Assembly (NCBI RefSeq): GCF_023078275.1
Contig: NC_062990.1
Coordinates: 1,195,501 to 1,259,500, forward strand
Origin: Leguminivora glycinivorella
Taxonomy: Eukaryota > Arthropoda > Insecta > Lepidoptera > Tortricidae
Length of the DNA: 64,000 nucleotides
Direction of reading: 5' to 3'
The first letter of the stretch is position 1. Each line of letters opens with the position of its first letter. The position numbers were made by a program, and so were the translations under genes. The notes beneath the pieces are model-generated. The model saw only the letters and a list, made by a program, of their open reading frames with translations. It was not told where the DNA came from and did not search any database. Below are positions 10,501 through 20,221 of the stretch, in pieces.

Positions 10501-12447
10501 CCCCTTTGTTTGCTCTTAAAGGTCACAAGAAAACGCTAACCCAACTTATTCTAAATACTACGTTGATCTTTCTTTCATGCGGGGGCCTTTTCTATACTCT
10601 TAAGGATCACAAGAAAACCTTAACCCAACTTATTTTAAATACAACGTTGATCTTTCTTTTATGCGGGGGCTTCGCCCCCGAGCCCCCTTTGTTTGCTCTG
10701 AAAGGTCACAAGAAAACGCTAACCCAACTTATTTTAAATACTACGTTAATCTTTCTTTTATGCGGGGGCGAAGCCCCCCGAGCCCCCCTTTGTTTACTTT
10801 TAAAGGTCACAAGAAAACGCTAACCCAACTTATCTTAAATACTACGTTGATCTTTCTTTCATGCGGGGGCTTCGCCCCCGAGCCCCCTTTTCTTTACTCT
10901 TAAGGATCACAAGAAAACCCTAAACCAACTTATTTTAAATACAACGTTGATCTTTCTTTCATGCGGGGGCTTCGCCCCCGAGCCCCCTTTGTTTGCTCTT
11001 AAATGTCACAAGAAAACGCTAACCCAACTTATCTTAAATACTACGTTGATCATTCTTTCATGCGGGGGCTTCACCCCCGAGCCCCCTTTGTTTGCTCTTA
11101 AGGATCACAAGAAAACCCTAAACCAACTTATGTTAAATACAACGTTGATCTTTCTTTCATGCGGGGGCTTCGCCCCCGAGCCCCCCTTTGTTGGCTCTTA
11201 AATGTCACAAGAAAACGCTAACCCAACTTATCTTAAATACTACGTTGATCTTTCTTTCATGCGGGGGCTTCGCCCCCGAGCCCCCTTTGTTTGCTCTTAA
11301 AGGTCACAAGAAAACGCTAACCCAACTTATTCTAAATACAACGTTGATCTTTCTTTCATGCGGGGGGCTTCGCCCCCCGAGCCCCCCTTTGTTTGCTCTT
11401 AAAGGTCACAAGAAAACGCTAACCCAACTTATCTTAACTACTACGTTGATCTTTCTTTCATGCGGGGGCTTCGCCCCCCGAGCCCCCCTTTGTTTGCTCT
11501 TAAAGGTCACAAGAAAACGCTAACCCAACTTATTATAAATACTACGTTGATCTTTCTTTCATGCGGGGGCTTCGCCCCCCGAGCCCCCCTTTGTTTGCTC
11601 TTAAAGGTCACAAGAAAACGCTAACCCAACTTATTCTAAATACTACGTTGATCTTTCTTTCATGCGGGGGCCTTTTCTTTACTCTTAAGGATCACAAGAA
11701 AACCTTAACCCAACTTATTTAAAATACAACGTTGATCTTTCTTTTATGCGGGGGGCTTCGCCCCCCGAGCCCCCTTTGTTTGCTCTGAAAGGTCACAAGA
11801 AGACGCTAACCCAACTTATTTTAAATACTACGTTAATCTTTCTTTTATGCGGGGGGCTTCGCCCCCCGAGCCCCCCTTTGTTTACTCTTAAAGGTCACAA
11901 GAAAACGCTAACCCAACTTATCTTAAATACTACGTTGATCTTTCTTTCATGCGGGGGCTTCGCCCCCCGAGCCCCCCTTTTCTTTACTCTTAAGGATCAC
12001 AAGAAAACCCTAAACCATTTTATTTTAAATACAACGTTGATCTTTCTTTCATGCGGGGGGCTTCGCCCCCCGAGCCCCCCTTTGTTTGCTCTTGAATGTC
12101 ACAAGAAAACGCTAACCCAACTTATCTTAAATACTACATTGATCTTTCTTTCATGCGGGGGGCTTCGCCCCCCGAGCCCCCCTTTGTTTGCTGTTAAAGG
12201 TCACAAGAAAACGCTAACCCAACTTATTCTAAATACTACGTTGATCTTTCTTTCATGCGGGGGGCTTCGCCCCCCTAGCCCCCTTTTCTTTACTCTTAAG
12301 GATCACAAGAAAACCTTAACCAAACTTATTTTAAATACAACGTTGATCTTTCTTTTATGCGGGGGCTTCGCCCCCCGAGCCCCCCTTTGTTTACTCTGAA
12401 AGGTCACAAGAAAACGCTAACCCAACTTATTTTAAATACTACGTTGA
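7545..12447 (+). repeat. GC-hairpin minisatellite array, about 50 units of ~98-102 bp (copy 1)
   Basis: Each unit has an AT-rich body (phrases such as ggtcacaagaaaacgctaac and ctacgttgatctttctttca) and a GC hairpin, ggggggcttcgcccccc, followed by gagcccccc. Two subtypes alternate irregularly: one with gctcttaaaggtcac and acgctaaccc, the other with actcttaaggatcac and accctaaacc. Units lacking the hairpin (gcgggggccttttctatact) recur at about 8355, 8950, 9627, 9805, 9990 and 10585, which shows multi-unit duplication. The full unit is 102 bp, a multiple of three. Stop-free frames of 34-residue repeats therefore arise, but 5G/6G length changes break them constantly. Confidence 0.95.
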
Positions 12448-12479
12448 GGTTTATTTCATGCTTCCCCCCTCGAGCCCCC

Positions 12480-13370
12480 CCCCCCCCCTTTTTTCTGTTC
12501 TTATCTTCCGGCACCATCATCAGGCCTTGAAACCTAATCGTAGTCATAGTTCATTACAAGACTTTTCTAAGAAGCCCAAAAACAGCTATGATACGATGTT
12601 CCATCATGTAGTTCCAGTTCATATCTTCCGGCTCCATCATCAGACCTTGAATTCTAATCGTAGTCAAAGTTCATTACAAGACTTTTCTAAGAAGCCCAAA
12701 AACAGCTATGATACGATGTTCTGTCATGTAGTTCCAGTTCATATCTTCCGGCTCCATCATCAGACCTTGAAACCTAATCGTAGTCAAAGTTCATTACAAG
12801 ACTTTTCTAAGAAGCCCAAAAACAGCTATGATACGATGTTCCATCATGTAGTTCCAGCTCATATCTTTCGGCTCCATCATCAGACCTTGAAACCTAATTG
12901 TAGTCAAAGTTCATTACAAGACTTTCCTAAGAAGCCCAAAAACAGCTATGATACGATGTTCCATGATGTAGTTCCAGTTCATATCTTCCGGCTCCATCAT
13001 CAGACCTTGAAACCTAATCGTAGTCAAAGTTCATTACAAGACTTTTCTAAGAAACCCAAAAACAGCTATGATACGATGTTCCATCATGCAGTTCCAGTTC
13101 ATATCTTTCGGCTTCATCATCAGACCTTGAAACCTAATTGTAGTCAAAGTTCATTACAAGACTTTTCTAAGAAACCCAAAAACAGCTATGATACGATGTT
13201 CCATCATGTAGTTCCAGTTCATATCTTTCGGCTTCATCATCAGACCTTGAAACCTAATTGTAGTCAAAGTTCATTACAAGACTTTTCTAAGAAACCCAAA
13301 AACGGCTATGATACGAGGTTCCATCATGTAGTTCCAGTTCATATCTTCCGACTCCATCATCAGATCAGCT
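12480..13370 (+). repeat. 120-bp minisatellite array, 7 full units plus a partial (copy 1)
   Basis: Units repeat at exactly 120-bp spacing, marked by tatcttccggctccatcatc at about 12503, 12623, 12743, 12863, 12983, 13103, 13223 and 13343. Because 120 is a multiple of three, one 349-codon frame (12458-13507) runs through the whole array. The corresponding array in copy 2 has an in-frame stop and the same nominal frame is not preserved, so this is judged non-coding. Confidence 0.95.
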
Positions 13371-13519
13371 CAACAGTACCATATTTTTGTATTGTCATCG
13401 GAATTACATATAGCTGCCAATTTTCATTACGCTACGACTCCTGGAAGATGGTTAAATTAGCCTCCGCAGATTCCATTACATACATAGTTACATACACGAC
13501 GACCTAATAAAAGCGTGTT
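13371..13519 (+). other. Unique 3' tail of composite element
   Basis: The 150-bp unique sequence, shared with 41051-41198, ends ctaataaaagcgtgtt immediately before an A-tract. The terminal ataaaagcgtgtt is the inverse of the subterminal motif in the fold-back head. Such subterminal inverted repeats are a feature of Helentron-type elements. Confidence 0.75.
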
Positions 13520-13980
13520 AAAAACACCATTTGTACTGAAAAATACATTGTGCAACAAGGGGAGGAAGTTGAATATTACTAACGAGAGTAAGTTAAATCG
13601 CGACGGCTTGCCGGAGCGATTTAAAACTCGAGTTAGTAATATTCATACTCCCCGAGTAACACACAATGCTTTTCATCACATTCGCAATGTAAAAAATATG
13701 TAAATAAGTAGATGTAAAAAAGTTAAGTACGGTACAAGAAATTTCATTATTCCCTTGGGAGAATGATTTTTCTATAACTCACGCTCCGCCTGCGTGCAAT
13801 AGCACATTTAAAGTGCGGGTGTGATGAAAAAGAGAATTACAAAAATTACAACGTGCAAATTATGCAATAAGGATATTTTTATCAGGATTAACTACTTGTT
13901 GGTATTGTTGGTACTGTGATTAATGCAGCAGTATTTATTTATTACCTACTTTTGTCCGACAAATAATTGAGATTTTTTTA
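13520..13980. other. Right flank: remainder of repeat R4 and AT-rich DNA
   Basis: The first bases (acaccatttgtactgaaaaa) continue the family R4 copy interrupted at 6398. Further on, inverted phrases around ttgaatattactaacgag and gagttagtaatattcat (about 13568-13651) form an imperfect hairpin. No gene is seen. Confidence 0.6.
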
Positions 13981-13982
13981 AA

Positions 13983-14036
13983 TGAGGTAAAGGCCGTAGC
14001 AGGATAAGGGAACAAAAAGTGCCCTTTATGATTATA
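13983..14036. mobile_element. Solo end fragment shared with palindrome flank
   Basis: The phrase aaggccgtagcaggataagg through gccctttatgatta is repeated in reverse complement at about 24313-24362, directly outside the 20.8-24.3 kb palindrome. It is probably the outer end of the same or a related element. Confidence 0.6.
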
Positions 14037-14569
14037 TTATTATGTCTTTCCCATCACGGAACAATGGTGTTCCGGACCTTTGGGAGGCGTGCGCGGGGCC
14101 GAAGCCAACGCGTAGAGGCCCTTTCGACACTTTAATGAAATGTAAGGGGTACACCGAGCGGATGTTGCCCTTGCCCGTATCATGGGACACACGCAGAGGC
14201 AGCACCCGCCAGGGTGTAAGGACTATTTGAGAGTTAATGGAATCTAAAATGAACTGGGCTATTTTGATGAAAGTGATGGACTAAATACTGGGCTATGGAT
14301 AAAAAACCGGACGCCTGCCTAATAAAACGGTATGAAATCGTGAAACGGAACGCAACCGCGCTGGTAACGGAAATCGAACAATCCTTTGATTTGTAAAGTT
14401 TTTCTTGAGTGTTGTTAATATTATAAGCACGAGACTGTGATAACTGTGATAATCAGACACATCAATAGACAAATATAGTTAATTCGTCGTAACTTTAGTG
14501 AATAACGTGAAGTTTTTAATATTTATAACCTAACCTCAAAATTTGTACCATCACCTGTGATAATTTAAC

Positions 14570-15622
14570 ATGGCCACGAAGTGTGCAGGCTGTTTTAAGG
14601 ATACCAATCAAGATGAAATGCTTGAATGCATCGCATGTAACGACAAGTACTGTGAAAGGTGCCTAGTTATCAGTATAACAGACATGTCCGACAGCCAGGT
14701 AGCGACTTGGACCTGTCCGGCCTGCTGCAGCAAGAAACCAAAAGGCAATAATATAAACACACCAGTTCGCAAGGACCTCAGCCCGCCAATTGATAACATA
14801 ACCCGGAGGAAAGCCCAGCTACGCCCAGTTGACCAGTGCGGCTCTTGCCTGACCAGGGCCGACCTGACAGAAATCGTGCGCCGTGAAATACGTGAAGCGA
14901 TAAGCGAATCAAAAAAGGACAATAGGGCCTACTTTGATGCTCAGTTCAAGGACTTTAACCAGAAAATGGCTAAGTTTGAGTCTTCTCTTGAGTTCATAAA
15001 TCGCCAGTACGAGGATTTCAAAAAGGACTTTCAAGACGGCAAACCGGAACTCCAGCGACTTGCGGCTGAAAATAACCACCTCAACACCACAGTGCAAGAG
15101 CTGACTGTCCGTCTTAACCAGCTGGAACAGCAGGCACGCGCTAGCAACGTGGAGATCCAGTGTGTTCCCGAGCACAGGGGCGAAAACCTCGTATCTTTAG
15201 TCCAGCAACTCGGTTCGACCATCGAACACCCGGTGCAGCAGCATGAAGTTCTACAGTGTACGCGTATTGCCAAACTTAACCCCAGCAACCCAAGACCACG
15301 TTCCATACTAGTCAAGTTTCCATCACCGCGCCTTCGAGACAGCTTCATCGCGGCTAGTCGCAAGTATAATAAAACCCACGCCAATGACAAGCTAAATACG
15401 AGCCACCTGGGCATAGCAACAACACAAAAATCGCAAGTGTTCATAGTTGAGCACATGACCAAAGAAACCAAAGAGCTTCATTTGGCCGCAAGGCTTAAGG
15501 CCAAAGAGATTGGCTATGCCATGGTCTGGGTCACAAATGGTCGAGTATACCTAAGGAAATCTGAAGGCAGTGAGCACATTTGGGTTAAAAACCTAGAAAC
15601 AATAAAAAACTTAAAGCAATAA
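14570..15622 (+). CDS. LINE ORF1: PHD-like zinc finger, coiled coil, FP-like C-terminal domain
   Basis: The 350-residue product starts at an ATG in good context. Residues 5-52 form a PHD-like finger: Cys pairs 5/8, 20/23, 28/31 and 49/52, with Trp47 two residues before Cys49. The position usually His in a PHD finger is Cys28 here. Residues about 105-185 are heptad-like, consistent with a coiled coil for ORF1 oligomerisation. The C-terminal part, about 185-345, resembles the domain of insect LINE ORF1 proteins that is commonly annotated as similar to the baculovirus FP protein. Such proteins bind the element RNA as a chaperone in the retrotransposition particle. The frame is intact. Assignment to a LINE rests on the endonuclease and reverse transcriptase downstream on the same strand. 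Confidence 0.85.
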   Translation: MATKCAGCFKDTNQDEMLECIACNDKYCERCLVISITDMSDSQVATWTCPACCSKKPKGNNINTPVRKDLSPPIDNITRRKAQLRPVDQCGSCLTRADLTEIVRREIREAISESKKDNRAYFDAQFKDFNQKMAKFESSLEFINRQYEDFKKDFQDGKPELQRLAAENNHLNTTVQELTVRLNQLEQQARASNVEIQCVPEHRGENLVSLVQQLGSTIEHPVQQHEVLQCTRIAKLNPSNPRPRSILVKFPSPRLRDSFIAASRKYNKTHANDKLNTSHLGIATTQKSQVFIVEHMTKETKELHLAARLKAKEIGYAMVWVTNGRVYLRKSEGSEHIWVKNLETIKNLKQ

Positions 15623-16817
15623 TAGTCTAAGTATAAGTACAGCCTAGCAAACACTTGTATTTTTCCTCCTCGTTATTATGTGTTATAAAAGTCAATTTTC
15701 ACTTATTTATTTACATAACTATCTGTTATCAGTGTCATCACAATTACAACCAATATGTTTCGATACTTTAGAATGTAGCATGAAAACTAAACTAACATGG
15801 TCAATAAAAGCGGGTTTACAATGTAATTGTACACATAAAAATAATTATTCAAATGATATGTGCATGAGCTGTGATTCTAACTGTAAGATATTCTTAGGAA
15901 CATACAAACGCATCCTTACATTTATATACATGTACAGTTTACAAGTGCATAAAATTCCTGTTACTGGTTTAGATGATGATTCCCTAGTGTGTTCGATTTT
16001 AATATGTTTACTGATAGTGATAACGCGCGGCCACGGCGGCCGCCATACAAACAAGTTGCATGTTTTTATTGTAGGGCAGTCTCATATTATAGTTGCTTAT
16101 GTACACATATACTTAGTTGTTAGCATAATTCTTCGAATACGACTTGCAACACACAACACACACGACAATAAAATACTGTATCCTTGCATGGTATTAATAT
16201 TATAATTCCACAATGATAACAAAATTTAATTATGAATTCTCCTTATTATTTTTTTCTTTTTATGAACTATTGACTCAAACTAAATAAGAAATAAATAAAA
16301 CTAACTGTTACTCATTTCAATTATTTAATAAAATTGTAATAGAACTATTAATTAGATAATATATTGTATAAGTCATAAGTTAAGTATAGCTTTAAGAATA
16401 TTGTGTGTCCTTACAGGGCGTCATGTACCTACCTATATATACTTGTAACACCTACTGTATCATGCACATGACTACAATGAAATAAAGAATAAAGAATAAA
16501 GAAGAATTATGTATTCATATAAATATTAAGTTACGGTCTATAAACAATAAATATGATTTATCTACTGACGATATTTTTATTTTATTTCTTATCTCAAGCA
16601 TCTATATACATCTTTATGTCTGTCTAAACATTTCTAGGGTTGGGTTTTATTTATTTAGTAACATATTATTCTTCCCAGTTGATAACAACATTAACTTTAT
16701 CGTGTACTTTTACTTCATAATACTCGTGGAACCTGTCTGCCTTAATACAGCTAATTGTTATAAAAGAGATTGTGGAAGTGTTTGTATTAATAATCTTATA
16801 CAGGCGCTTTAAATACT
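15623..16817 (+). other. Inter-ORF region of LINE
   Basis: About 1.2 kb of AT-rich sequence separates ORF1 from the endonuclease frame, which is unusually long for this type of element. A 175-codon open frame (15678-16205) shows no recognisable domain and has an erratic Cys/Ile-rich composition. It may be a decayed or inserted segment; an insertion inside the LINE is possible, but no clear borders were found. Confidence 0.5.
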
Positions 16818-17996
16818 GTGGCTGACGATATTGACGCGACTCAGCTGTGCGATAACAGACAGGTTTCATGTTTAGAGGAATGTGTCACGATTAAAAACAC
16901 TTACAAAAAACCTTTTATGTTGATTACTCAAAATATACGTAGCCACCAGTGCAACCTTGATTATTTTAAATGTGTGTTAAAACGAGCGAATATCGAGCCT
17001 GATGCGATAGTGCTTACGGAGTGCTGGCTGCAGTTATGCCCCCAGTTGCCGTCTTTACAAGGTTATAACTGTTTCGCATCAGACCTACATTACTCGCAAA
17101 ATGACGGAGTGATTATTTTTGTTAAAGATACCTTGAGTGTCAAGGTCCTAAAAAATAATATTAAAGAGGCTAATGCTCTGTACCTAAGAATTAATAACGA
17201 CATAGACTTAATAGGAATATATAGATCACCTAGCTACAGTAACTCTGCTACATTCTCAGATTCGTTGGATACCTTTTTATCACATTGTGAAGACTGTAGG
17301 CATACCATCATAACGGGTGATATAAATATAAATATTACACAAAATGCCTGCAGTGGCGGCGCTGACGACTACTTAAATGTCTGCTCAGAGCACGGTTTTT
17401 ACTCAGGTAACATTTTGCCCACTCGTGGTAACAATTGCCTAGACCACGTCATGATAAGATCCAAATTAAAATCGTCAGTCATCACGTGTAATGAAGATAT
17501 CACAGATCATCTTCTCATTATGACACTCCTTGATCTTACGGTGTCGAACGAAAAACACAAATATTTTACGAAGCTTGATTTAAAATCGATTGATTCCGAT
17601 ATAAAAAGTATAGACTGGTCTCCTTTATACCTAATAAATGACGTAAATGCTGCATGCGAATCTTTCTGTACCTCTATCACAAATATAATTAAAAAACACA
17701 AAAAATGTATCTCCACCAATAACTCAAAACATACAATTAAACAATGGATTACTCCCGGGCTCTTAAAGTGTATACGGAAAAGAAGTAAATTGCATCAACA
17801 GGCAACTAAAAACCCTCACGACGAGGTCATTCAAACACAATACAAAAAATATAGGAACACTTGTGCTGATATTTTAAAACAAGTGAAAGCTAAACATCAC
17901 CAGCGAGAGCTTTTAGAAGCTCGCCTTGATGCAAAAAACATGGAAGACGGTAAAATCGGCATGCAATATTGCACCCACCCGCTCCCCGGTTTCTGA
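16818..17996 (+). CDS. LINE ORF2 N-terminal part: apurinic-like endonuclease
   Basis: The open frame of 392 codons begins at a GTG just after an in-frame stop at 16791; the first ATG is the FMLITQN methionine at codon 34. Endonuclease/exonuclease/phosphatase-fold motifs are all present: TQNIRS (Asn39), LTECW (Glu68), YRSPS (Arg136), TGDINI (Asp168, Asn170), LDH (208-210) and TDH (Asp230, His231). This domain nicks target DNA to prime reverse transcription. After about residue 375 the frame departs from the expected protein and stops at 17994-17996. The correct continuation lies in the next frame, which overlaps from 17926. This is one frameshift near 17925-17950. Confidence 0.88.
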   Translation: MADDIDATQLCDNRQVSCLEECVTIKNTYKKPFMLITQNIRSHQCNLDYFKCVLKRANIEPDAIVLTECWLQLCPQLPSLQGYNCFASDLHYSQNDGVIIFVKDTLSVKVLKNNIKEANALYLRINNDIDLIGIYRSPSYSNSATFSDSLDTFLSHCEDCRHTIITGDININITQNACSGGADDYLNVCSEHGFYSGNILPTRGNNCLDHVMIRSKLKSSVITCNEDITDHLLIMTLLDLTVSNEKHKYFTKLDLKSIDSDIKSIDWSPLYLINDVNAACESFCTSITNIIKKHKKCISTNNSKHTIKQWITPGLLKCIRKRSKLHQQATKNPHDEVIQTQYKKYRNTCADILKQVKAKHHQRELLEARLDAKNMEDGKIGMQYCTHPLPGF

Positions 17997-19734
17997 GCTC
18001 CTCAAACTTGACACTGACCCCAAAATTTCGTTAAATAGAATAAATGCGTATTTTAGTTCTGTCGGCAAGAATTTAGCAGAGGTGACGCTTAATGCAATGG
18101 GCGTAAATGAAGCACACTTGGCCAAAATGCACAAGAGTGAAAGTTCTCCGGTTTCGTCATTTTTTCTTCGACCAACAGACACCGATGAGGTTTCCTCTCT
18201 TATTAGACAACTAAAAGCTGGTAGCTCCCCGGGACTAGACGGCATCACACCAGACGTATTAAAAATGACTATAACTAGCGTCACCCAGCCTATCACTTAT
18301 TTGTGTAATCTAAGCATAACTTCTGCAACCTTCCCAAGTCTTCTCAAGCTAGCTTCTTTAACACCGATTTACAAGGCGGGCTGTAAAGAACAAGTGACTA
18401 ACTATAGGCCAATTTCCTTGCTTAGTATAATTGGTAAACTCATTGAAAAAATTATTAATGCACAATTGCTGTCGTTTCTCGAGCGCAATGGCAGCTTGTC
18501 GCCTAACCAATTTGGTTTTAGACAAAAAAGATCAACTGAACAAGCTGTCGACTTACTTGTTAGTAAAATAGTAGATTCTCTGGATAGAAGTGAAAAGTGC
18601 ATAGGAATATTTTTGGACCTTGCCAAGGCCTTCGATACTGTTTCGATTCCGATCCTATTGGCTAAACTTGAGGGCCTTGGCATTAGGGGACTTGCGCTCA
18701 AGTGGTTTGAATCCTACTTACGAGATCGTAAGCAGTGTGTCCGGGTGGAAGAACACACTAGTGAATTCGCTAACGTGGTTTTCGGGGTCCCCCAGGGGAG
18801 TGTACTCGGCCCTACTCTGTTTTTGACATATATTAACGGTTTGTGTAACCTTAAGCTAACAAACGCTACAACTATCTCGTTTGCCGATGATACAGCTATT
18901 TTGGTACGTGGAAAAAGCTGGCCAGAGGTTCAGAGGACGGCGGAGCTTAACTTGAAACTAGTGATGGATTGGCTCGACTCCAATTTGTTAACATTAAATG
19001 TGCAGAAGACGAAATATCTGTGTTTTTCGATCGATTCCAGAGGCCAACCGCATGACGGATTTTACATTACGGTTAGACCGCAGAGCACGTTGCTCGGATC
19101 TCCCACTCACAACAACGGTAGCTTCTTGGAACGTTCCAATACCATACGATACCTTGGTGTATTGCTTGATTCTCACCTGACTTGGCGGCAGCACATCGAG
19201 TCACTTAAAACTCGAGTCCGTAAGCTCATGTTTGTCTTTCGCACATTAAGAAATTTTGCCTATCCCGAACTTTTGAGGACAGTCTACTTCGCTCTTTGTG
19301 AATCCATCCTATGCTATTGTAATTCAGCTTGGGGAGGGGCGGCAAAGACCCATCTTATCGGCCTAGAAAGAGCCCAACGTTCTCTCCTTAAGGTTATTTA
19401 CCGTAAACCGTCTAGATACAGCACAAAAGAGCTTTACGCAGACGCAAATGTTCTCTCGGTTCGTCAGCTGTATTTCCGAAAAATTATGTATAATTACGGA
19501 AAACTGCATGATAAGGTCTTTGAAGCAGATACAAGACGCCGTCAGCGCTGGAAAACCCCAAAAACACGCACAAAATTTGCCCATAGATTTCACCCCTTTA
19601 TTTGTCCGCTAGTTATGAAATCCTTTTGCAAACTTGATTCTACAAATAGACCACCTAGCAAACGGTATCTTACCAAGTGGCTTTCCCAGCTAGATTACCA
19701 AGACACTGAACTTCTTCTGTATGTGGCAAGCTAA
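17926..19734 (+). CDS. LINE ORF2 C-terminal part: reverse transcriptase
   Basis: The 602-codon frame has no true start and is the frameshifted continuation of the endonuclease frame. It carries a complete set of reverse-transcriptase motifs: GSSPGLDGI (99-107), YRPISLLS (160-167), FLDLAKAFD (229-237, catalytic Asp), FGVPQGSVLGP (286-296) and FADD (319-322). The thumb and a C-terminal region run to residue 602. The length and the order after the frameshift match full-length CR1/Jockey ORF2. No internal stop interrupts the 602 codons, so the frameshift may be the only inactivating lesion in this half. Confidence 0.9.
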   Translation: MMQKTWKTVKSACNIAPTRSPVSELLKLDTDPKISLNRINAYFSSVGKNLAEVTLNAMGVNEAHLAKMHKSESSPVSSFFLRPTDTDEVSSLIRQLKAGSSPGLDGITPDVLKMTITSVTQPITYLCNLSITSATFPSLLKLASLTPIYKAGCKEQVTNYRPISLLSIIGKLIEKIINAQLLSFLERNGSLSPNQFGFRQKRSTEQAVDLLVSKIVDSLDRSEKCIGIFLDLAKAFDTVSIPILLAKLEGLGIRGLALKWFESYLRDRKQCVRVEEHTSEFANVVFGVPQGSVLGPTLFLTYINGLCNLKLTNATTISFADDTAILVRGKSWPEVQRTAELNLKLVMDWLDSNLLTLNVQKTKYLCFSIDSRGQPHDGFYITVRPQSTLLGSPTHNNGSFLERSNTIRYLGVLLDSHLTWRQHIESLKTRVRKLMFVFRTLRNFAYPELLRTVYFALCESILCYCNSAWGGAAKTHLIGLERAQRSLLKVIYRKPSRYSTKELYADANVLSVRQLYFRKIMYNYGKLHDKVFEADTRRRQRWKTPKTRTKFAHRFHPFICPLVMKSFCKLDSTNRPPSKRYLTKWLSQLDYQDTELLLYVAS

Positions 19735-20218
19735 GTATATATTTTATTTTATTTATGTTATTTAAACTTTGTTTAATGACGCCAATTTATAAGTATAGCT
19801 ATATAAATATCTATCTTCTTATCTTAATTTATTATCTCATCTTAATTTATTATTAATATCCTCATATCATATTCATATTATAGTATAAATCTCTCACACA
19901 CTAACACATACATACCCGTACATTCAAGTAAATACTCGTACGTACACGCAGCTCAGTGTTGATACCAAATTATTTGAATTTAAATATATTACGTTACACA
20001 AAAAATAAAAAATGTTATTTGTAAGCTCTTTGTACTTCTTTATGCAACTCGCTCTACGAATTGTATAGTTTTATAATATAGGTTAAGGCACTAGTGCGAT
20101 GAAACTGCGTCCTGTAACACAGGGTTTCCTAGCTCAGGACACAGGGTCGCGATTTTCTGTAATTGTTAATTTATATAATAAACTTTTTTCATTTTTTTTT
20201 TCATTTTCATTTTCATCC
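19735..20218 (+). other. LINE 3' untranslated region and simple-repeat tail
   Basis: AT-rich sequence after the stop codon, ending in T-rich TTTTCA repeats at about 20190-20218. This tail marks the 3' end of the insertion. Confidence 0.75.
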
Positions 20219-20221
20219 AAT

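Larger units (their letters stand above)
6399..13519 (+). mobile_element. Large composite non-autonomous element, copy 1 (7.1 kb)
   Basis: The same modular structure occurs at 31877-41198: a 776-bp fold-back head, a unique 370-bp segment, a long array of roughly 102-bp units, a 120-bp-unit array, and a 150-bp unique tail ending in ataaaagcgtgtt. The non-array parts of the two copies differ at only about a dozen positions over 1.1 kb (by eye). The left edge is inside AAAAA and the right edge inside AAAAA. Joining the flanks recreates the repeat phrase seen unoccupied near 6163, 29641 and 29820. There is no transposase or replicase. The 13-bp aacacgcttttat near the left end returns inverted at the right end. 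Helentron-like or Tetris-like fold-back elements are the closest structural analogues (inference). Confidence 0.75.
14037..20218 (+). mobile_element. Nearly full-length CR1/Jockey-type LINE with one frameshift
   Basis: In order it holds a probable 5' untranslated region (about 14230-14569; the preceding 14040-14228 may be another repeat), ORF1 (14570-15622), a 1.2-kb region between ORFs, the endonuclease part (16818-17996), the reverse-transcriptase part (17926-19734), and a 3' untranslated region ending in a TTTTCA-type tail at about 20190-20218. The PHD-like ORF1 and microsatellite tail favour the CR1 group over Jockey elements with CCHC-type ORF1. The copy is probably inactive because endonuclease and reverse transcriptase lie in different frames. 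Confidence 0.85.

Noticed and set aside
7545..12447. Spaced repeats that superficially resemble a CRISPR array
   Set aside because: Units are contiguous ~102-bp tandem repeats without unique spacers, no cas genes are present, and the context is a eukaryotic mobile element.
12458..13507. 349-codon frame as a repeat protein
   Set aside because: It is explained by 120-bp unit length. The equivalent array in copy 2 contains an in-frame stop, there is no credible start or untranslated context, and the sequence is part of a dispersed element.
14570..15622. ORF1 as an integrated baculovirus gene
   Set aside because: The FP-like similarity is a general feature of insect LINE ORF1 proteins, and the endonuclease and reverse transcriptase follow on the same strand.
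15678..16205. 175-codon frame as an extra LINE gene
   Set aside because: No start context, no domain, uneven composition, and no paralogue in the window. It is mentioned only as a question.
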